This document shows positions 9,218 to 17,855 of a stretch of DNA of 64,000 nt, in pieces (the stretch's first letter is position 1; each line of letters begins with the position of its first letter). Made by a program: the position numbers and the translations under genes. The stretch is from Vibrio toranzoniae (GTDB lineage Bacteria; Pseudomonadota; Gammaproteobacteria; Enterobacterales; Vibrionaceae): NCBI RefSeq assembly GCF_024347655.1, contig NZ_AP025514.1, positions 2,232,001 through 2,296,000 on the forward strand, read 5' to 3'. A model generated the notes under the pieces. That model did not search any database, had not been told where the DNA came from, and was given only the letters and a program-made list of their open reading frames with translations.

Positions 9218-11434
9218 TTACTTGTAGAAAGACTCATCCAAGCCAGCACGTGTCAGTAGGCCATCACATGGCGCAAAACGATCACCGTACTTCTTAGCGA
9301 AGTCGTTCATCATCTCAACCAGTGACTTAATACCGATTTGATCCATATAACGGAACGGGCCACCTAAGAATGGAGGGAAACCGATACCGAAAATAGCACC
9401 AATATCACCATCACGAGGGCTACGGATAATCCCGTCATCTAGACAGCGAACCGCTTCATTGAGCATTGGTAACACACAACGCATTGCGATGTCGTTATCA
9501 CTTAGCTTAGGTTCAGGTTGCAGCTTAAGCAGTTTGTAAACTGACTTATCGACTTCCTTCTTCTTACCTTTGTAGGTATAGAAACCTTTACCACTCTTAC
9601 GGCCTTTGCGGTTGTCGTTCAGAAGAATGTCGAACACATCAGGGCCTTGGAAACGATCGCCTAATTCATTAACCAGAATCGGGATAATCTTAGCGCCGAT
9701 ATCCACGCCAACCTCATCTAACAAGGTAATCGGGCCAACCGGAAAACCGAAGTCCAATAACGTGCTGTCGAGCTTTTCAATCGGCTCATTTGCCAATAGC
9801 AGATATGCCGCTTCATTCATGTACGGAGCAAGAATACGGTTCACATAAAAACCTGCCGTGTCTTTAACAACAATCGGCGTTTTACCTTGCTTCTTCGCTA
9901 ATGCTACAACCGTTGAAATCGTCTCTTCTGAGGTTGTCTCATGAGGGATAACTTCAACCAGTGGCATTTTCTCTGCAGGGCTGAAGTAGTGAAGACCGAC
10001 CACATTTTCTGGTCGCTTCGCCTTATCCGCAATCTTATGGATTGGTAACGAAGATGTGTTGGTCGCGAAGATCGTGTCTGGCTTAGCATTTTCTTCAATG
10101 TCTGCAACCATTGACTGCTTAAGGTCTAGGTCTTCAAACACCGCTTCGATTACTACGTCAGTATGGTTGAAGCTCGTAAAGTCGATACCACCAGAAAGCT
10201 GAAGCATCTTACTTTCAAGGCCAGCACGGCTCAGAATACGACGCTTACGCTGCTTATCGAACAACTTGTAGTTGTAGTTAAGTGCGTTCAGCACGCCTTC
10301 ATTTGATACGTCTTTAATACGGACTGGTACTTTTGCTTTAGCTACGCTGACATGGCTGATACCTGCCCCCATAAGACCGCCACCCAACACACCAACGCGC
10401 TTAACCACTTTCGGTTCTGCATCAGCACCGTGTTCTTTCTTCATTTCAGTGGTTGCAAAGAAGATTGAACGAAGGGCTTTTGATTCAGAGGTCATTACTA
10501 ACTCAGAGAAACGCTTCGCTTCGTACTGAAGACCTTTTTCAAAGCCGTTCTCTAGGCCATAACGAATCACATCAAGAATCGCATCGGCTGCTGGGTAGTT
10601 TCCGCGTGTTTTCTGGCTCGTCTTCTTCGACGCTTGTTCAAAAATCACTTTACGGCCAAGGCCATTGCGTGAGATCAGTTTCTCTTTGGTTGAAGCTTGG
10701 CTTTTAGACGCCAGACGCTTACCTTTTTTGCTGCCCGTATTCTTTTCAACGAAGCTTTTCGCCACTTCAAGCAAGATAGTGTCTGGGACACAAGCATCCA
10801 CAACACCAAGCGATTTCGCTTTCTTAGCACGAAGCTGTTTACCTGTGAGAATTAGATCGAGCGATGGTAGCAAGCCAATCAAACGAGGCAAACGCTGCGT
10901 ACCACCAGAACCCGGTAATAAGCCTAACTGCACTTCTGGTAGGCCAAGGCGTGTCTTATCGGAATCGGTACATACACGGTAGTCACACGCTAATGCGAGC
11001 TCTAAACCGCCACCAAGACATGGGCCGTGAATTGCCGCGACGACTGGGTAAGGAAGATCAGACAGCGCTTGGAACATCTCCTGACCTTGACGAGCAAGAG
11101 ACTGCGCTTCATCAGCGGTTTTACACGCATCCAGCATTCGTACGTCAGCACCCGCAATAAAGTTATCAGGCTTAAGAGAATGAACGATTAGACCTTTAAC
11201 ACGGCTTTGCTTCTCTTTTAACTGCTCAAAGATCGCTTTCATCTCTTCAGCAAAAGCCGCTTGTAGCGTGTTCATTTTCTCGCCCGGTACATCAATTGCT
11301 AGCCAAGCAATATCTTGGTCATCGATGTTAAGAGAGAATGCCGTCGCTTTCTTTTTGGTTGATTCAGTTGCAGACGTTGAATCCGGTTGAGCGACTGTTT
11401 CTTTTTCTGTTGTTGCATCAAGAGTCGTAGACAT
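9218..11434 (-). CDS. fadJ: Fatty-acid oxidation complex alpha subunit FadJ
   Basis: Multifunctional beta-oxidation enzyme: enoyl-CoA hydratase/isomerase at the N-terminus and 3-hydroxyacyl-CoA dehydrogenase at the C-terminus. It works with the FadI thiolase on CoA esters in the cytoplasm. From the ATG at 11434 it has 738 residues. An approximately 30-residue Ser/Thr/Lys-rich extension precedes the crotonase domain, making it slightly longer than E. coli FadJ. Catalytic glutamates are E145 (GGGLE) and E167 (GLPEVQLG), and the NAD-binding motif [11 protein letters not shown] is at 348-358. The ATG overlaps the fadI stop by one base (TAATG), so translation is coupled. The upstream part of the open frame to 11482 is discarded because it lies within fadI. 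Confidence 0.96.
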   Translation of the reverse strand: MSTTLDATTEKETVAQPDSTSATESTKKKATAFSLNIDDQDIAWLAIDVPGEKMNTLQAAFAEEMKAIFEQLKEKQSRVKGLIVHSLKPDNFIAGADVRMLDACKTADEAQSLARQGQEMFQALSDLPYPVVAAIHGPCLGGGLELALACDYRVCTDSDKTRLGLPEVQLGLLPGSGGTQRLPRLIGLLPSLDLILTGKQLRAKKAKSLGVVDACVPDTILLEVAKSFVEKNTGSKKGKRLASKSQASTKEKLISRNGLGRKVIFEQASKKTSQKTRGNYPAADAILDVIRYGLENGFEKGLQYEAKRFSELVMTSESKALRSIFFATTEMKKEHGADAEPKVVKRVGVLGGGLMGAGISHVSVAKAKVPVRIKDVSNEGVLNALNYNYKLFDKQRKRRILSRAGLESKMLQLSGGIDFTSFNHTDVVIEAVFEDLDLKQSMVADIEENAKPDTIFATNTSSLPIHKIADKAKRPENVVGLHYFSPAEKMPLVEVIPHETTSEETISTVVALAKKQGKTPIVVKDTAGFYVNRILAPYMNEAAYLLLANEPIEKLDSTLLDFGFPVGPITLLDEVGVDIGAKIIPILVNELGDRFQGPDVFDILLNDNRKGRKSGKGFYTYKGKKKEVDKSVYKLLKLQPEPKLSDNDIAMRCVLPMLNEAVRCLDDGIIRSPRDGDIGAIFGIGFPPFLGGPFRYMDQIGIKSLVEMMNDFAKKYGDRFAPCDGLLTRAGLDESFYK

Positions 11435-12741
11435 TATTCTACCTCCAAGATCATTGCTGCACCTAAACCACCAGCTGCACAAGCTGTATTCAGTGCCAGG
11501 CCGCCACCGCGACGTTTCAGTTCACGTAATGTTTGAGTCATCATGCGCGCACCAGTCGCAGCAAACGGGTGTCCGTAAGCAATTGAGCTGCCCAGTACGT
11601 TGAACTTCTCCATATCAATCTCACCGATTGCTTTATCTCGGCCAAGGTTCTGTTGAGCAAACTCATCGCTTGCAAACATTTTGACGTTAGCCAAAACTTG
11701 AGCTGCAAACGCTTCGTGCATCTCGATAAGTGTTAGGTCTGACAACTCTAAACCCGTGTTTTTTAATACTTGAGAGGTTGCATAAGTCGGTCCCATCAAC
11801 ATGTCTGTTTCAACACCAATCGCTGAGAATGCGTAACCGCGAATATAACCAAGCACTTCTAAGCCTAGCTCTTTCGCTTTGCCTTCGCGCATCAACATCA
11901 CTGCCGCACCGCCATCAGTAAGAGGCGTCGCATTAGCTGCCGTTACGCTGCCGTACTTTCTGTCGAATGCAGGACGAAGTTTAGCGTAGCCTTCTACTGT
12001 TGAGTCGTGGCGAATGTTGTTATCTTCCGCTAGGTATTTTTTGTAAGGCGCCGGGAATGCAGTAATTACTTCGTCTTTAATCTTGCCTTCTTTCCATGCT
12101 TGAGAAGCCAAAGAGTGAGAACGGTGAGCAAGTGCATCTTGAGCTTCGCGAGTAATCCCGTGTGTCTTCGCCATCTGCTCAGCGGTTTGACCCATGGATA
12201 AACCGGTCGAGTATTCAGCAACAGCTGGCGGTACTGGCATAAGGTCTTTGACTGAAAGGGTTTTAAGAATCTTCAGCTTTTGACCCATGGTCTTGGTTTT
12301 ACTCAGCGCTAATAGGTTTGCCGCTAACTTTTTCGAAACACCGATTGGCAATACAGAAGAAGAATCAGCACCACCGGCAATACCGACATCAATCGTGCCC
12401 GCCATAATGCTTTCAGTTACGTTGACTGCCGCTTGAAAACTGGTCGCACACGCTCGGGTCACACTGTAGGCATCGGTATTGATATTCATTCCAGTGCCCA
12501 GCACGATCTCACGCGCAATATTTGGTGCTTCCGGCATCTGAACAACTTGGCCGAACACAACTTGTTCGATAAGCGCAGGATCGACATCAGTTCTTGCAAG
12601 CATTTCGCTCACAACCATTTTGCCTAAGTCGACCGCAGGCACTTGACTAAATTCGGTGCTCTGACGAGCGAATGGGGTTCGTAACCCAGCGACAACGGCA
12701 ACACGTTCTCCAGAACGCGTTTTGACTTCCTGTTTGCCCAT
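11434..12741 (-). CDS. fadI: Acetyl-CoA acyltransferase (thiolase) FadI
   Basis: Beta subunit of the second fatty-acid oxidation complex; it cleaves 3-ketoacyl-CoA to acetyl-CoA and a shortened acyl-CoA. It has 435 residues, typical for FadI and longer than FadA. The nucleophile is C98 in the RACATSF context. The C-terminal thiolase motifs GHPFAATG and the [10 protein letters not shown] loop with the second active cysteine are intact. The start at 12741 follows an AAGGAGAA-type ribosome binding site. It is the first gene of fadI-fadJ. A FadR-like palindrome lies 18-34 bp upstream, fitting repression by FadR and induction by long-chain acyl-CoA. Confidence 0.96.
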   Translation of the reverse strand: MGKQEVKTRSGERVAVVAGLRTPFARQSTEFSQVPAVDLGKMVVSEMLARTDVDPALIEQVVFGQVVQMPEAPNIAREIVLGTGMNINTDAYSVTRACATSFQAAVNVTESIMAGTIDVGIAGGADSSSVLPIGVSKKLAANLLALSKTKTMGQKLKILKTLSVKDLMPVPPAVAEYSTGLSMGQTAEQMAKTHGITREAQDALAHRSHSLASQAWKEGKIKDEVITAFPAPYKKYLAEDNNIRHDSTVEGYAKLRPAFDRKYGSVTAANATPLTDGGAAVMLMREGKAKELGLEVLGYIRGYAFSAIGVETDMLMGPTYATSQVLKNTGLELSDLTLIEMHEAFAAQVLANVKMFASDEFAQQNLGRDKAIGEIDMEKFNVLGSSIAYGHPFAATGARMMTQTLRELKRRGGGLALNTACAAGGLGAAMILEVE

Positions 12742-12758
12742 GGTTTCTCCTTAAGGTT

Positions 12759-12775
12759 AAGAGGTCTGACCTGAA
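12759..12775 (-). promoter_or_regulatory. FadR-type operator upstream of fadI
   Basis: Contains the perfect palindrome AGGTC-T-GACCT (12762-12772) with the GGTCnGAC core of the E. coli FadR operator. I count 11 of 15 informative consensus positions in the plus-strand orientation. It lies 18-34 bp upstream of the fadI ATG, where bound FadR would block the promoter or early transcription. Confidence 0.65.
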
Positions 12776-12960
12776 TCATTGTAAAGAAGTTGTTAATTAA
12801 ATCAAACGAGCGTTTAAATAAACGTGATACGAGTATCTCACTGTTTGAAAGTATGGCAGCACATTCAGGCGAATCTTTTTTGGGGGAAGGTTGTCGTTAG
12901 AGACTAAACTATTGTGAGCAAATACTGTTATCGCTTTGTAGGGAATGGTTTTCTTGAGGT
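12776..12960. other. Intergenic sequence left of the candidate small RNA
   Basis: AT-rich region. The fadI promoter should lie here, just upstream of the FadR-like site. A 69-codon minus-strand frame (12797-13006) covers the terminator and has no ribosome binding site, so it is not accepted as a gene. Confidence 0.5.
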
Positions 12961-12988
12961 AAAAAAAACCACACAAAGCTGTGTGGTT
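12961..12988 (-). terminator. Intrinsic terminator with long U tract
   Basis: Stem ACCACACA (12968-12975) with TGTGTGGT (12980-12987), loop AAGC, extended by A-T pairs. On the minus strand it is followed by a run of T (complement of 12961-12966 and adjacent A). No annotated minus-strand gene lies upstream of it before the sigma gene, which implies an unannotated transcript. Confidence 0.85.
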
Positions 12989-13124
12989 GGAATGTGTATA
13001 AAGCAATTAACTTGACGCCAATTGAAATAATCAGTTTCCTGATTAGGAGAAAGTAAAGTCAGCCTTCAAAAGGAAGTGTCGTCTTGCTCAACATGCTAGT
13101 CACGAATGACTAACTAGACGACAA
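12961..13124 (-). ncRNA. Candidate small RNA between fadI and the sigma factor
   Basis: Read on the minus strand, a TATAGT -10 box (13135-13130) would start a transcript near 13124. Its first bases form a long stem: GUCGUCU (13122-13116) pairs with AGACGAC (13084-13078), enclosing an inner hairpin UAGUCA-UUCG-UGACUA (13112-13097). The transcript ends, after about 160 bases, in a perfect intrinsic terminator (12967-12988) followed by eight U, the form favoured by Hfq-binding RNAs. No good -35 box is present (AAAATC at 17 bp), so an activator or other sigma factor may be needed. There is no convincing coding frame with a ribosome binding site. I do not recognise it as a named Vibrio RNA. Confidence 0.5.
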
Positions 13125-13286
13125 GGTGTACTATAACTGGTTCGAGGCCTTAGATTTTGAAGTAGATCAATTTTAATGTGATTTTACGAATTCCTGCCGA
13201 TCGTTCGCTCTGAAAACGAAACAGAATATAAAAACGAAGCACAACGTATAGAGACAGCTATACGCAGAGCAATTATGGAGGCTCGT

Positions 13287-13850
13287 GTGTCAATAATAAA
13301 AATGTTTGGAAAGAAAACAGCCAAGCGTCCGGTCAACTCTGATATGGACAAACAAAGAAAATACGAAGCACTCGTGCGCGCCTATCATCGTGACCTCTTT
13401 CGCTATGCCTATTGGTTATGTAAAGACAAAAGCATTGCCGAGGATTTAGTGCAAGAGACTTGCCTTCGTGCATGGAAGTCACTCGATAGCCTACAAGATG
13501 AAAAAGCCGCTAAATCTTGGCTGATTACTATCTTGAGACGCGAGAACGCTCGACGTTTTGAACGTAAACAATTTGATCTGGTTGATATCGACGATCATGG
13601 TAACGATGCTAGTGTCAGTGATGACCCGCACCATCAACACCAGTGGTTACAAGCTCAGATCATGAAACTTGAAATTGATTACCGTGAGCCTCTCTTCTTA
13701 CAAGTGATTGGTGGTTTTAGTGGTGATGAGATCGCAGATATTCTCGAACTCAACAAAAACACGGTGATGACACGTTTATTCAGAGCTCGAAATCAATTGA
13801 AAGAGATGCTGGATACAGAAGAGGCAGAAAGGGGGCAACATAATGGATGA
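13287..13850 (+). CDS. ECF-type RNA polymerase sigma factor
   Basis: Sigma-70 family, extracytoplasmic-function group, about 187 residues. Region 2 (from about residue 28; AYHRDLFRYAYWLCKD, AEDLVQETCLRAW) and region 4 (from about 130; GDEIADILELNKNTVMTRLFRARNQL) are intact, with no region 3, as expected for ECF factors. The frame opens at an ATG at 13275, but GGAGG (13277-13281) is placed five bases before the GTG at 13287, which I take as the start; ATG at 13302 is a third possibility. The gene overlaps the DUF3379 membrane-protein gene by 8 bp, the usual layout of a sigma factor and its regulator. Its position between fadI and fadL suggests, but does not prove, a link to fatty-acid or envelope stress. 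Confidence 0.88.
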   Translation: MSIIKMFGKKTAKRPVNSDMDKQRKYEALVRAYHRDLFRYAYWLCKDKSIAEDLVQETCLRAWKSLDSLQDEKAAKSWLITILRRENARRFERKQFDLVDIDDHGNDASVSDDPHHQHQWLQAQIMKLEIDYREPLFLQVIGGFSGDEIADILELNKNTVMTRLFRARNQLKEMLDTEEAERGQHNG

Positions 13851-14571
13851 TTTGGAATTTCGTCGTCGTGTATTGTCGGAACCTAAACAGCGTACACAAG
13901 ATATTGTTGATGCAGCAGCGAATAGCGAAGCCAATAGTAACTTCTTAGACGATGTACTAGCGCTTGATAAACAGATCCATTCAGCAATGAATGTGGATGT
14001 GCCAGACGATCTTGCTGATCGTATACTGTTCAATCAGACCTCAAGCGAAGAAAGCAAAGTAGTAAGGCCGACTTTTGCTCGACGAGCAATGGCGATGGCA
14101 GCCTCAGTAGCATTCGTTGCTGGTTTATTAGTTGGCCAGGTTAACTGGGGCAATGCATTCGTTTCACCCGCACAAGCAAGTTTGGCTGATACAGCAATGA
14201 AGCACGTTGTTGATGAAAAGAGTTTTGTTAGTAGCATCGATGAACAGGTTACATCGCAGCAGATCAACGCAAAAATGAACCCATTTGCTTTTCAGTTTGA
14301 TGATGCTTTCCCTTACCACGTCTATTACCTAAACCACTGTGGCTTTGGTAAATCCAACGCGGTACATATGGTCTTCCAAGGCGCAAAAGGCAAAGTAACG
14401 TTGTTTTTAACCGGTATTCCGACAGACAAACCTATCGACTTTGATGAAAAAGGCATGTCCGGTTCGGTAACCCCCGTGGATGGCAGCAGTTTGATCCTTG
14501 TAGGTGAGAATGGTGAAGACATTTCTAAGATCGCCGAAAAGCTTACCAAAATGATCAAACCGATGAGCTAA
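13843..14571 (+). CDS. DUF3379 membrane protein, probable anti-sigma partner
   Basis: A 242-residue single-pass inner-membrane protein. Residues 1-75 are polar and would be cytoplasmic, a hydrophobic segment lies at about 82-103, and residues 104-242 would be periplasmic. This matches the DUF3379 family. The start overlaps the ECF sigma gene by 8 bp, so the two are translationally coupled. This topology and coupling are typical of anti-sigma factors that hold the sigma factor at the membrane, but no zinc-binding anti-sigma motif is visible in the N-terminal part, so the role is an inference from context. A terminator follows. Confidence 0.85.
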   Translation: MDDLEFRRRVLSEPKQRTQDIVDAAANSEANSNFLDDVLALDKQIHSAMNVDVPDDLADRILFNQTSSEESKVVRPTFARRAMAMAASVAFVAGLLVGQVNWGNAFVSPAQASLADTAMKHVVDEKSFVSSIDEQVTSQQINAKMNPFAFQFDDAFPYHVYYLNHCGFGKSNAVHMVFQGAKGKVTLFLTGIPTDKPIDFDEKGMSGSVTPVDGSSLILVGENGEDISKIAEKLTKMIKPMS

Positions 14572-14594
14572 TTCGCTCTCAAAGCCCCGTAATA

Positions 14595-14645
14595 AAAGGC
14601 CCAGCAACTATACTCTTGATATTGCTGGGCTTTATTTATAACAAC
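14595..14645 (+). terminator. Intrinsic terminator after the sigma / DUF3379 operon
   Basis: Stem AGCCCAGCAA-like arm (14597-14607) with TTGCTGGGCTT (14632-14642), followed by T-rich sequence. It closes the two-gene operon. Confidence 0.8.
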
Positions 14646-14760
14646 CCCTTAAACCATTCACAAAGCTAATACCACTAGAGTTAAAACTCTAAAAATAAGC
14701 GTTTCTCACCATTTTCGTGCCAGATAGGCGTCATTTCCATAATTTTCCACTCAAATTTTT

Positions 14761-14777
14761 CAATGGTCGGATTTGTA
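14761..14777 (+). promoter_or_regulatory. FadR-type operator upstream of fadL
   Basis: CAATGGTCGGATTTGTA matches the FadR operator consensus at 11 of 15 informative positions, including the TGGTCnGA core and the TGT right arm. It lies about 90 bp upstream of the first fadL start, and GTATA-TCG-TATAC (14775-14787) overlaps its end. Confidence 0.55.
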
Positions 14778-14867
14778 TATCGTATACTTGCGAATAGGAT
14801 CAGCCACCATTGAGCAATTGCTCAAATTAATCGCCCTGTAGAGGCGGAGATATAAAGGAATAAATAA

Positions 14868-16136
14868 ATGACTACCAACAACACGCGTCTGTTTAAAAAG
14901 TCTCTTTTAGCAGTAACAATTACACTGGCGTCTTCGCAAGCGATGGCAGCAGGTTTCCAAATCAACGCACAATCAGCAACCGGCGTCGGCCGTGCTTTCG
15001 CTGGTGATGCAGTAATCGCAGATAACGCGTCAGTAATGGCACGTAACCCTGCAGCAATGGCACTGTTTGATAAAACTGAGCTTTCTCTTGGTTTTGAAAG
15101 CATCACTTCACTGATTGAAGTTAAAGATGCAGAATACAATATTAACGGCAGCCCAATCCCAGTTGCCAATACTGATGATGTCGGTGACACTTCTATTGCA
15201 CCCAATATCCACCTTATCGTCCCAGTAAATGATAAATTTGCTTGGGGTGTGAATGCATATTCAAATTTTGCTACAAAGACTGAGTTTGATGACAGCTACA
15301 CTGCAGCTGAATACGGCGGCCTAACTGATGTTAAGAGCATTAACTTTGGTCTTGCTGGGTCATATCGCCTAAGTGAACAATGGAGTTTCGGTGCAGGTTT
15401 AGACCTGATTTACGGCCAAGGCACGATGAAAAGAGAAACAAGTGCGGCTCTAGGAGTCGCTAGTGGTGGCTTAGTCCCAGCTGGAACAACGTTAGTTGAT
15501 GTTGATGAAGCTGATGGTTGGGCTGTAGGCTTTAACGTGGGTACTGTGTATGAACTAGATGAAAACAACCGTTTTGGTCTATCGTACCGTTACAGCCCTG
15601 AAATTACAGCTAAAGATGACAAAGGGCAGGAAATTACTCTACCTCTACCCGACATTGCTGAATTCTCTGGTTACCACAAAATCGAAGATACTAAATTCGC
15701 AGTTCACTATTCTGTACAGTGGATTGGTTGGGGTGCATTCGATCAGATTGACTTTGACAACCTACAAGGTTCACCACTTGGTTCAACGTATGCAAAACAA
15801 TACCAATGGCAAGACGGTTGGCACTACGCAATTGGTGGTACTTACTACCTAAACGATACTTGGACACTACGTACTGGTTATATGTATGACACGAGCGCAC
15901 AAGACAAGCTAACTTCAATCTCTGTACCAGACTCTGATCGTCAGTGGTTCTCTGCAGGTTTCACATACCACATTGATACAGTTTCTAATGTTGACTTCGG
16001 TTTCACATACTTAATGGGTGATGATGTAAATGTATCAGAAAACACACAGTTAGGAACAGGGCTTTCAACTGGTGTCAACGCGACAACACACGCTGATGCA
16101 ATCCTACTAGGTCTGCAGTACAGCCGCAGCTTCTAA
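14868..16136 (+). CDS. fadL: Long-chain fatty acid outer-membrane transporter FadL (first copy)
   Basis: FadL/TodX-family beta-barrel that takes up long-chain fatty acids across the outer membrane. It has 422 residues including a signal peptide cut after A27 (SQAMA / AGFQ). The mature N-terminus AGFQINAQSATGVGRAFAG and the NPA motif in the ARNPAAM segment are the family hallmarks of the luminal hatch. The C-terminus ends in Phe (YSRSF), as barrel proteins do. The ATG at 14868 is preceded by AAAGGA. It is a single gene with its own terminator and a FadR-like operator. A second copy follows in the same direction. Confidence 0.93.
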   Translation: MTTNNTRLFKKSLLAVTITLASSQAMAAGFQINAQSATGVGRAFAGDAVIADNASVMARNPAAMALFDKTELSLGFESITSLIEVKDAEYNINGSPIPVANTDDVGDTSIAPNIHLIVPVNDKFAWGVNAYSNFATKTEFDDSYTAAEYGGLTDVKSINFGLAGSYRLSEQWSFGAGLDLIYGQGTMKRETSAALGVASGGLVPAGTTLVDVDEADGWAVGFNVGTVYELDENNRFGLSYRYSPEITAKDDKGQEITLPLPDIAEFSGYHKIEDTKFAVHYSVQWIGWGAFDQIDFDNLQGSPLGSTYAKQYQWQDGWHYAIGGTYYLNDTWTLRTGYMYDTSAQDKLTSISVPDSDRQWFSAGFTYHIDTVSNVDFGFTYLMGDDVNVSENTQLGTGLSTGVNATTHADAILLGLQYSRSF

Positions 16137-16159
16137 TATAAGCTAGGTTATAAATATCC

Positions 16160-16188
16160 AAAGGGTCGCATCACGCGACCCTTTTTTG
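16160..16188 (+). terminator. Intrinsic terminator after the first fadL
   Basis: Perfect stem AAGGGTCGC (16161-16169) with GCGACCCTT (16175-16183), followed by a run of T. Confidence 0.92.
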
Positions 16189-16223
16189 TTACTTAAACCA
16201 CTGACTGGCATCGATTTAGGCTT

Positions 16224-16263
16224 ACAGGTGTAGGCTGCAGAGGCAAAATATGCCTACACCTGT
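16224..16263. repeat. 12-bp perfect inverted repeat between the two fadL genes
   Basis: ACAGGTGTAGGC (16224-16235) pairs perfectly with GCCTACACCTGT (16252-16263) across a 16-base loop. An inner alternative, AGGCA (16241-16245) with TGCCT (16251-16255), competes with the long stem. There is no T tract, so it is not an ordinary terminator. It lies upstream of the likely promoter of the second fadL. Confidence 0.7.
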
Positions 16264-16324
16264 ACGCTCAAATTTCGCAACACAGCCGAAACATTCAGGC
16301 TATTTACCTAATAATTCGGCATAT

Positions 16325-16354
16325 TTGACAATTAAATCCCTAAAACACTATTTT
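16325..16354 (+). promoter_or_regulatory. Putative sigma-70 promoter of the second fadL
   Basis: TTGACA (16325-16330) and TATTTT (16349-16354) are separated by 18 bp, in an AT-rich stretch about 80 bp before the coding start. Confidence 0.5.
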
Positions 16355-16433
16355 ATTCGAATTTCATTTTTAAAGTAATAACTCTAAACGTAGAATCATG
16401 TCACTAAATACTTATGATTCAGCGAACATCACA

Positions 16434-17759
16434 ATGAAAATGAATAAGACTCTTCTATCTGCTGCAGTGGCAGTTGGACTACTTTCGACTTCTACCGTGA
16501 CTCAAGCGGCAGGTTTTCAATTAGCAGAATACTCAGCTACAGGCCTTGGCCGTGCATACGCGGGGGAAGCTGCAATCGCAGACGGTGCGGACGCACAATG
16601 GCGCAACCCTGCAATGTTGACTTACCTAGAAGGTACACAGGTTTCTGTTGGTGGTATCTACGTTAACCCTAACATTGATGTTAAAGGTGAAGTAAACCAC
16701 GCTCACCCTGCGATAGGGACAAGCCAAGCATCTTCAAACGATTTCGCAGATGATGCCATTATCCCTAACCTTTACATTTCTCACCGTTACAACGAAAAGT
16801 TTGCTATTGGTCTTGCATTTGGCACGAACTATGGCATGGAAACTAATTTAGGTGATGACTTTAACGCCTCTCACTTCGGCAACGAAGCAAGCGTGATCAC
16901 CAAAGAAGCTAACCTTAACTTTGCTTATCAAATCGTTGAACAAGTTAGCATTGGTGGCGGTATTCGTTACGTTATGGGAGAAGGTAGCTTTGGCGCAACA
17001 GCCCCCGAAAAAAACGCTGTTGCAGTAAACCCAAGCACAGGTGCACCAATCTCAGTCCCTGCAGGTACAACACTAAAATATATGGAAGGTGATGACACGG
17101 CTTGGGGTTGGCAAGTAGGTACAGCGTGGCAGATCAACGAAGACCACCGTATAGGTTTTGCCTATAAATCTGAGGTTGAACTGAAATTAGAAGGTCACGC
17201 TGAGGGGATCGGATTTAAGATGGCACAAGGTCAACGTGCCAACGGCCATATGATGTTAGCACTTCCTGCAACAGCAGAACTCGCAAGTTTCCATCAACTG
17301 ACTAAAGCCTTAGCACTTCACGCTAGTTTCAACTGGACGGATTGGAGTTCTTTCGAGAAACTGCAAGCAGAGCTAGGCACATCTGGCAGCCATACAGTTA
17401 AAGTCGAAAATTGGGAGGATAACTACCGCTTTGCTTTAGGTGCAACTTACCAAATTGATCCTAAGCTAGCGCTACGTACCGGTATTGCTTACGATACCTC
17501 AGCAGTAAGTGACAAAAACCGTACTATTACTATCCCAGAAACAGACCGCACTTGGTTAAGTGTTGGTGCTGGTTACCAATGGTCTGAGCAACTGTCATTC
17601 GATGCTGGCTTTACATACATTATTGCTAAAGATGCTCCAATCACCGAATCACGTGGCTATACATCTGACGATACTGCTGAAGCCGTTGGTGGTCAATTTG
17701 TTGGTACAACAACTGGTAATGTTTGGCTAGTGGGTATCCAAGCCAACTACCGCTTCTAA
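16434..17759 (+). CDS. FadL-family outer-membrane transporter (second copy)
   Basis: Second FadL/TodX-type barrel, 441 residues from the ATG at 16434. The signal peptide (Met-Lys-Met-Asn-Lys then a hydrophobic core) is cut after TQA at residue 25, and the mature protein begins AGFQLAEYSATGLGRAYAG like the first copy. The NPA motif (WRNPAML) is present, and the C-terminus ends NYRF. ATGs at 16398 and 16440 are alternative starts; 16434 gives a normal signal peptide. It is clearly a diverged paralogue of the gene at 14868, not a recent duplicate. No FadR-like site was found in front of it, so its regulation, and perhaps its substrate, may differ. Confidence 0.9.
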   Translation: MKMNKTLLSAAVAVGLLSTSTVTQAAGFQLAEYSATGLGRAYAGEAAIADGADAQWRNPAMLTYLEGTQVSVGGIYVNPNIDVKGEVNHAHPAIGTSQASSNDFADDAIIPNLYISHRYNEKFAIGLAFGTNYGMETNLGDDFNASHFGNEASVITKEANLNFAYQIVEQVSIGGGIRYVMGEGSFGATAPEKNAVAVNPSTGAPISVPAGTTLKYMEGDDTAWGWQVGTAWQINEDHRIGFAYKSEVELKLEGHAEGIGFKMAQGQRANGHMMLALPATAELASFHQLTKALALHASFNWTDWSSFEKLQAELGTSGSHTVKVENWEDNYRFALGATYQIDPKLALRTGIAYDTSAVSDKNRTITIPETDRTWLSVGAGYQWSEQLSFDAGFTYIIAKDAPITESRGYTSDDTAEAVGGQFVGTTTGNVWLVGIQANYRF

Positions 17760-17790
17760 TCTGTTTGACTTAATCTAAAGTCATAAGCAT

Positions 17791-17830
17791 TAAAAAGGCT
17801 CGATGTTGTTTTCAACCTCGAGCCTTTCCT
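17791..17830. terminator. Bidirectional terminator, second fadL / mlaA
   Basis: Stem AAAGGCTCGA..GTTG with CAAC.TCGAGCCTTT (about 17794-17827). It has A-rich sequence on the left and T-rich sequence on the right, so it can serve both convergent genes. Confidence 0.85.
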
Positions 17831-17855
17831 TTATTTATTCTTCAAAGTTTTATAT

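Noticed and set aside
12797..13006. 69-codon minus-strand frame
   Set aside because: Runs through the terminator at 12961-12988, has no ribosome binding site and unusual composition; the region is better explained as the 3' part of a non-coding transcript.
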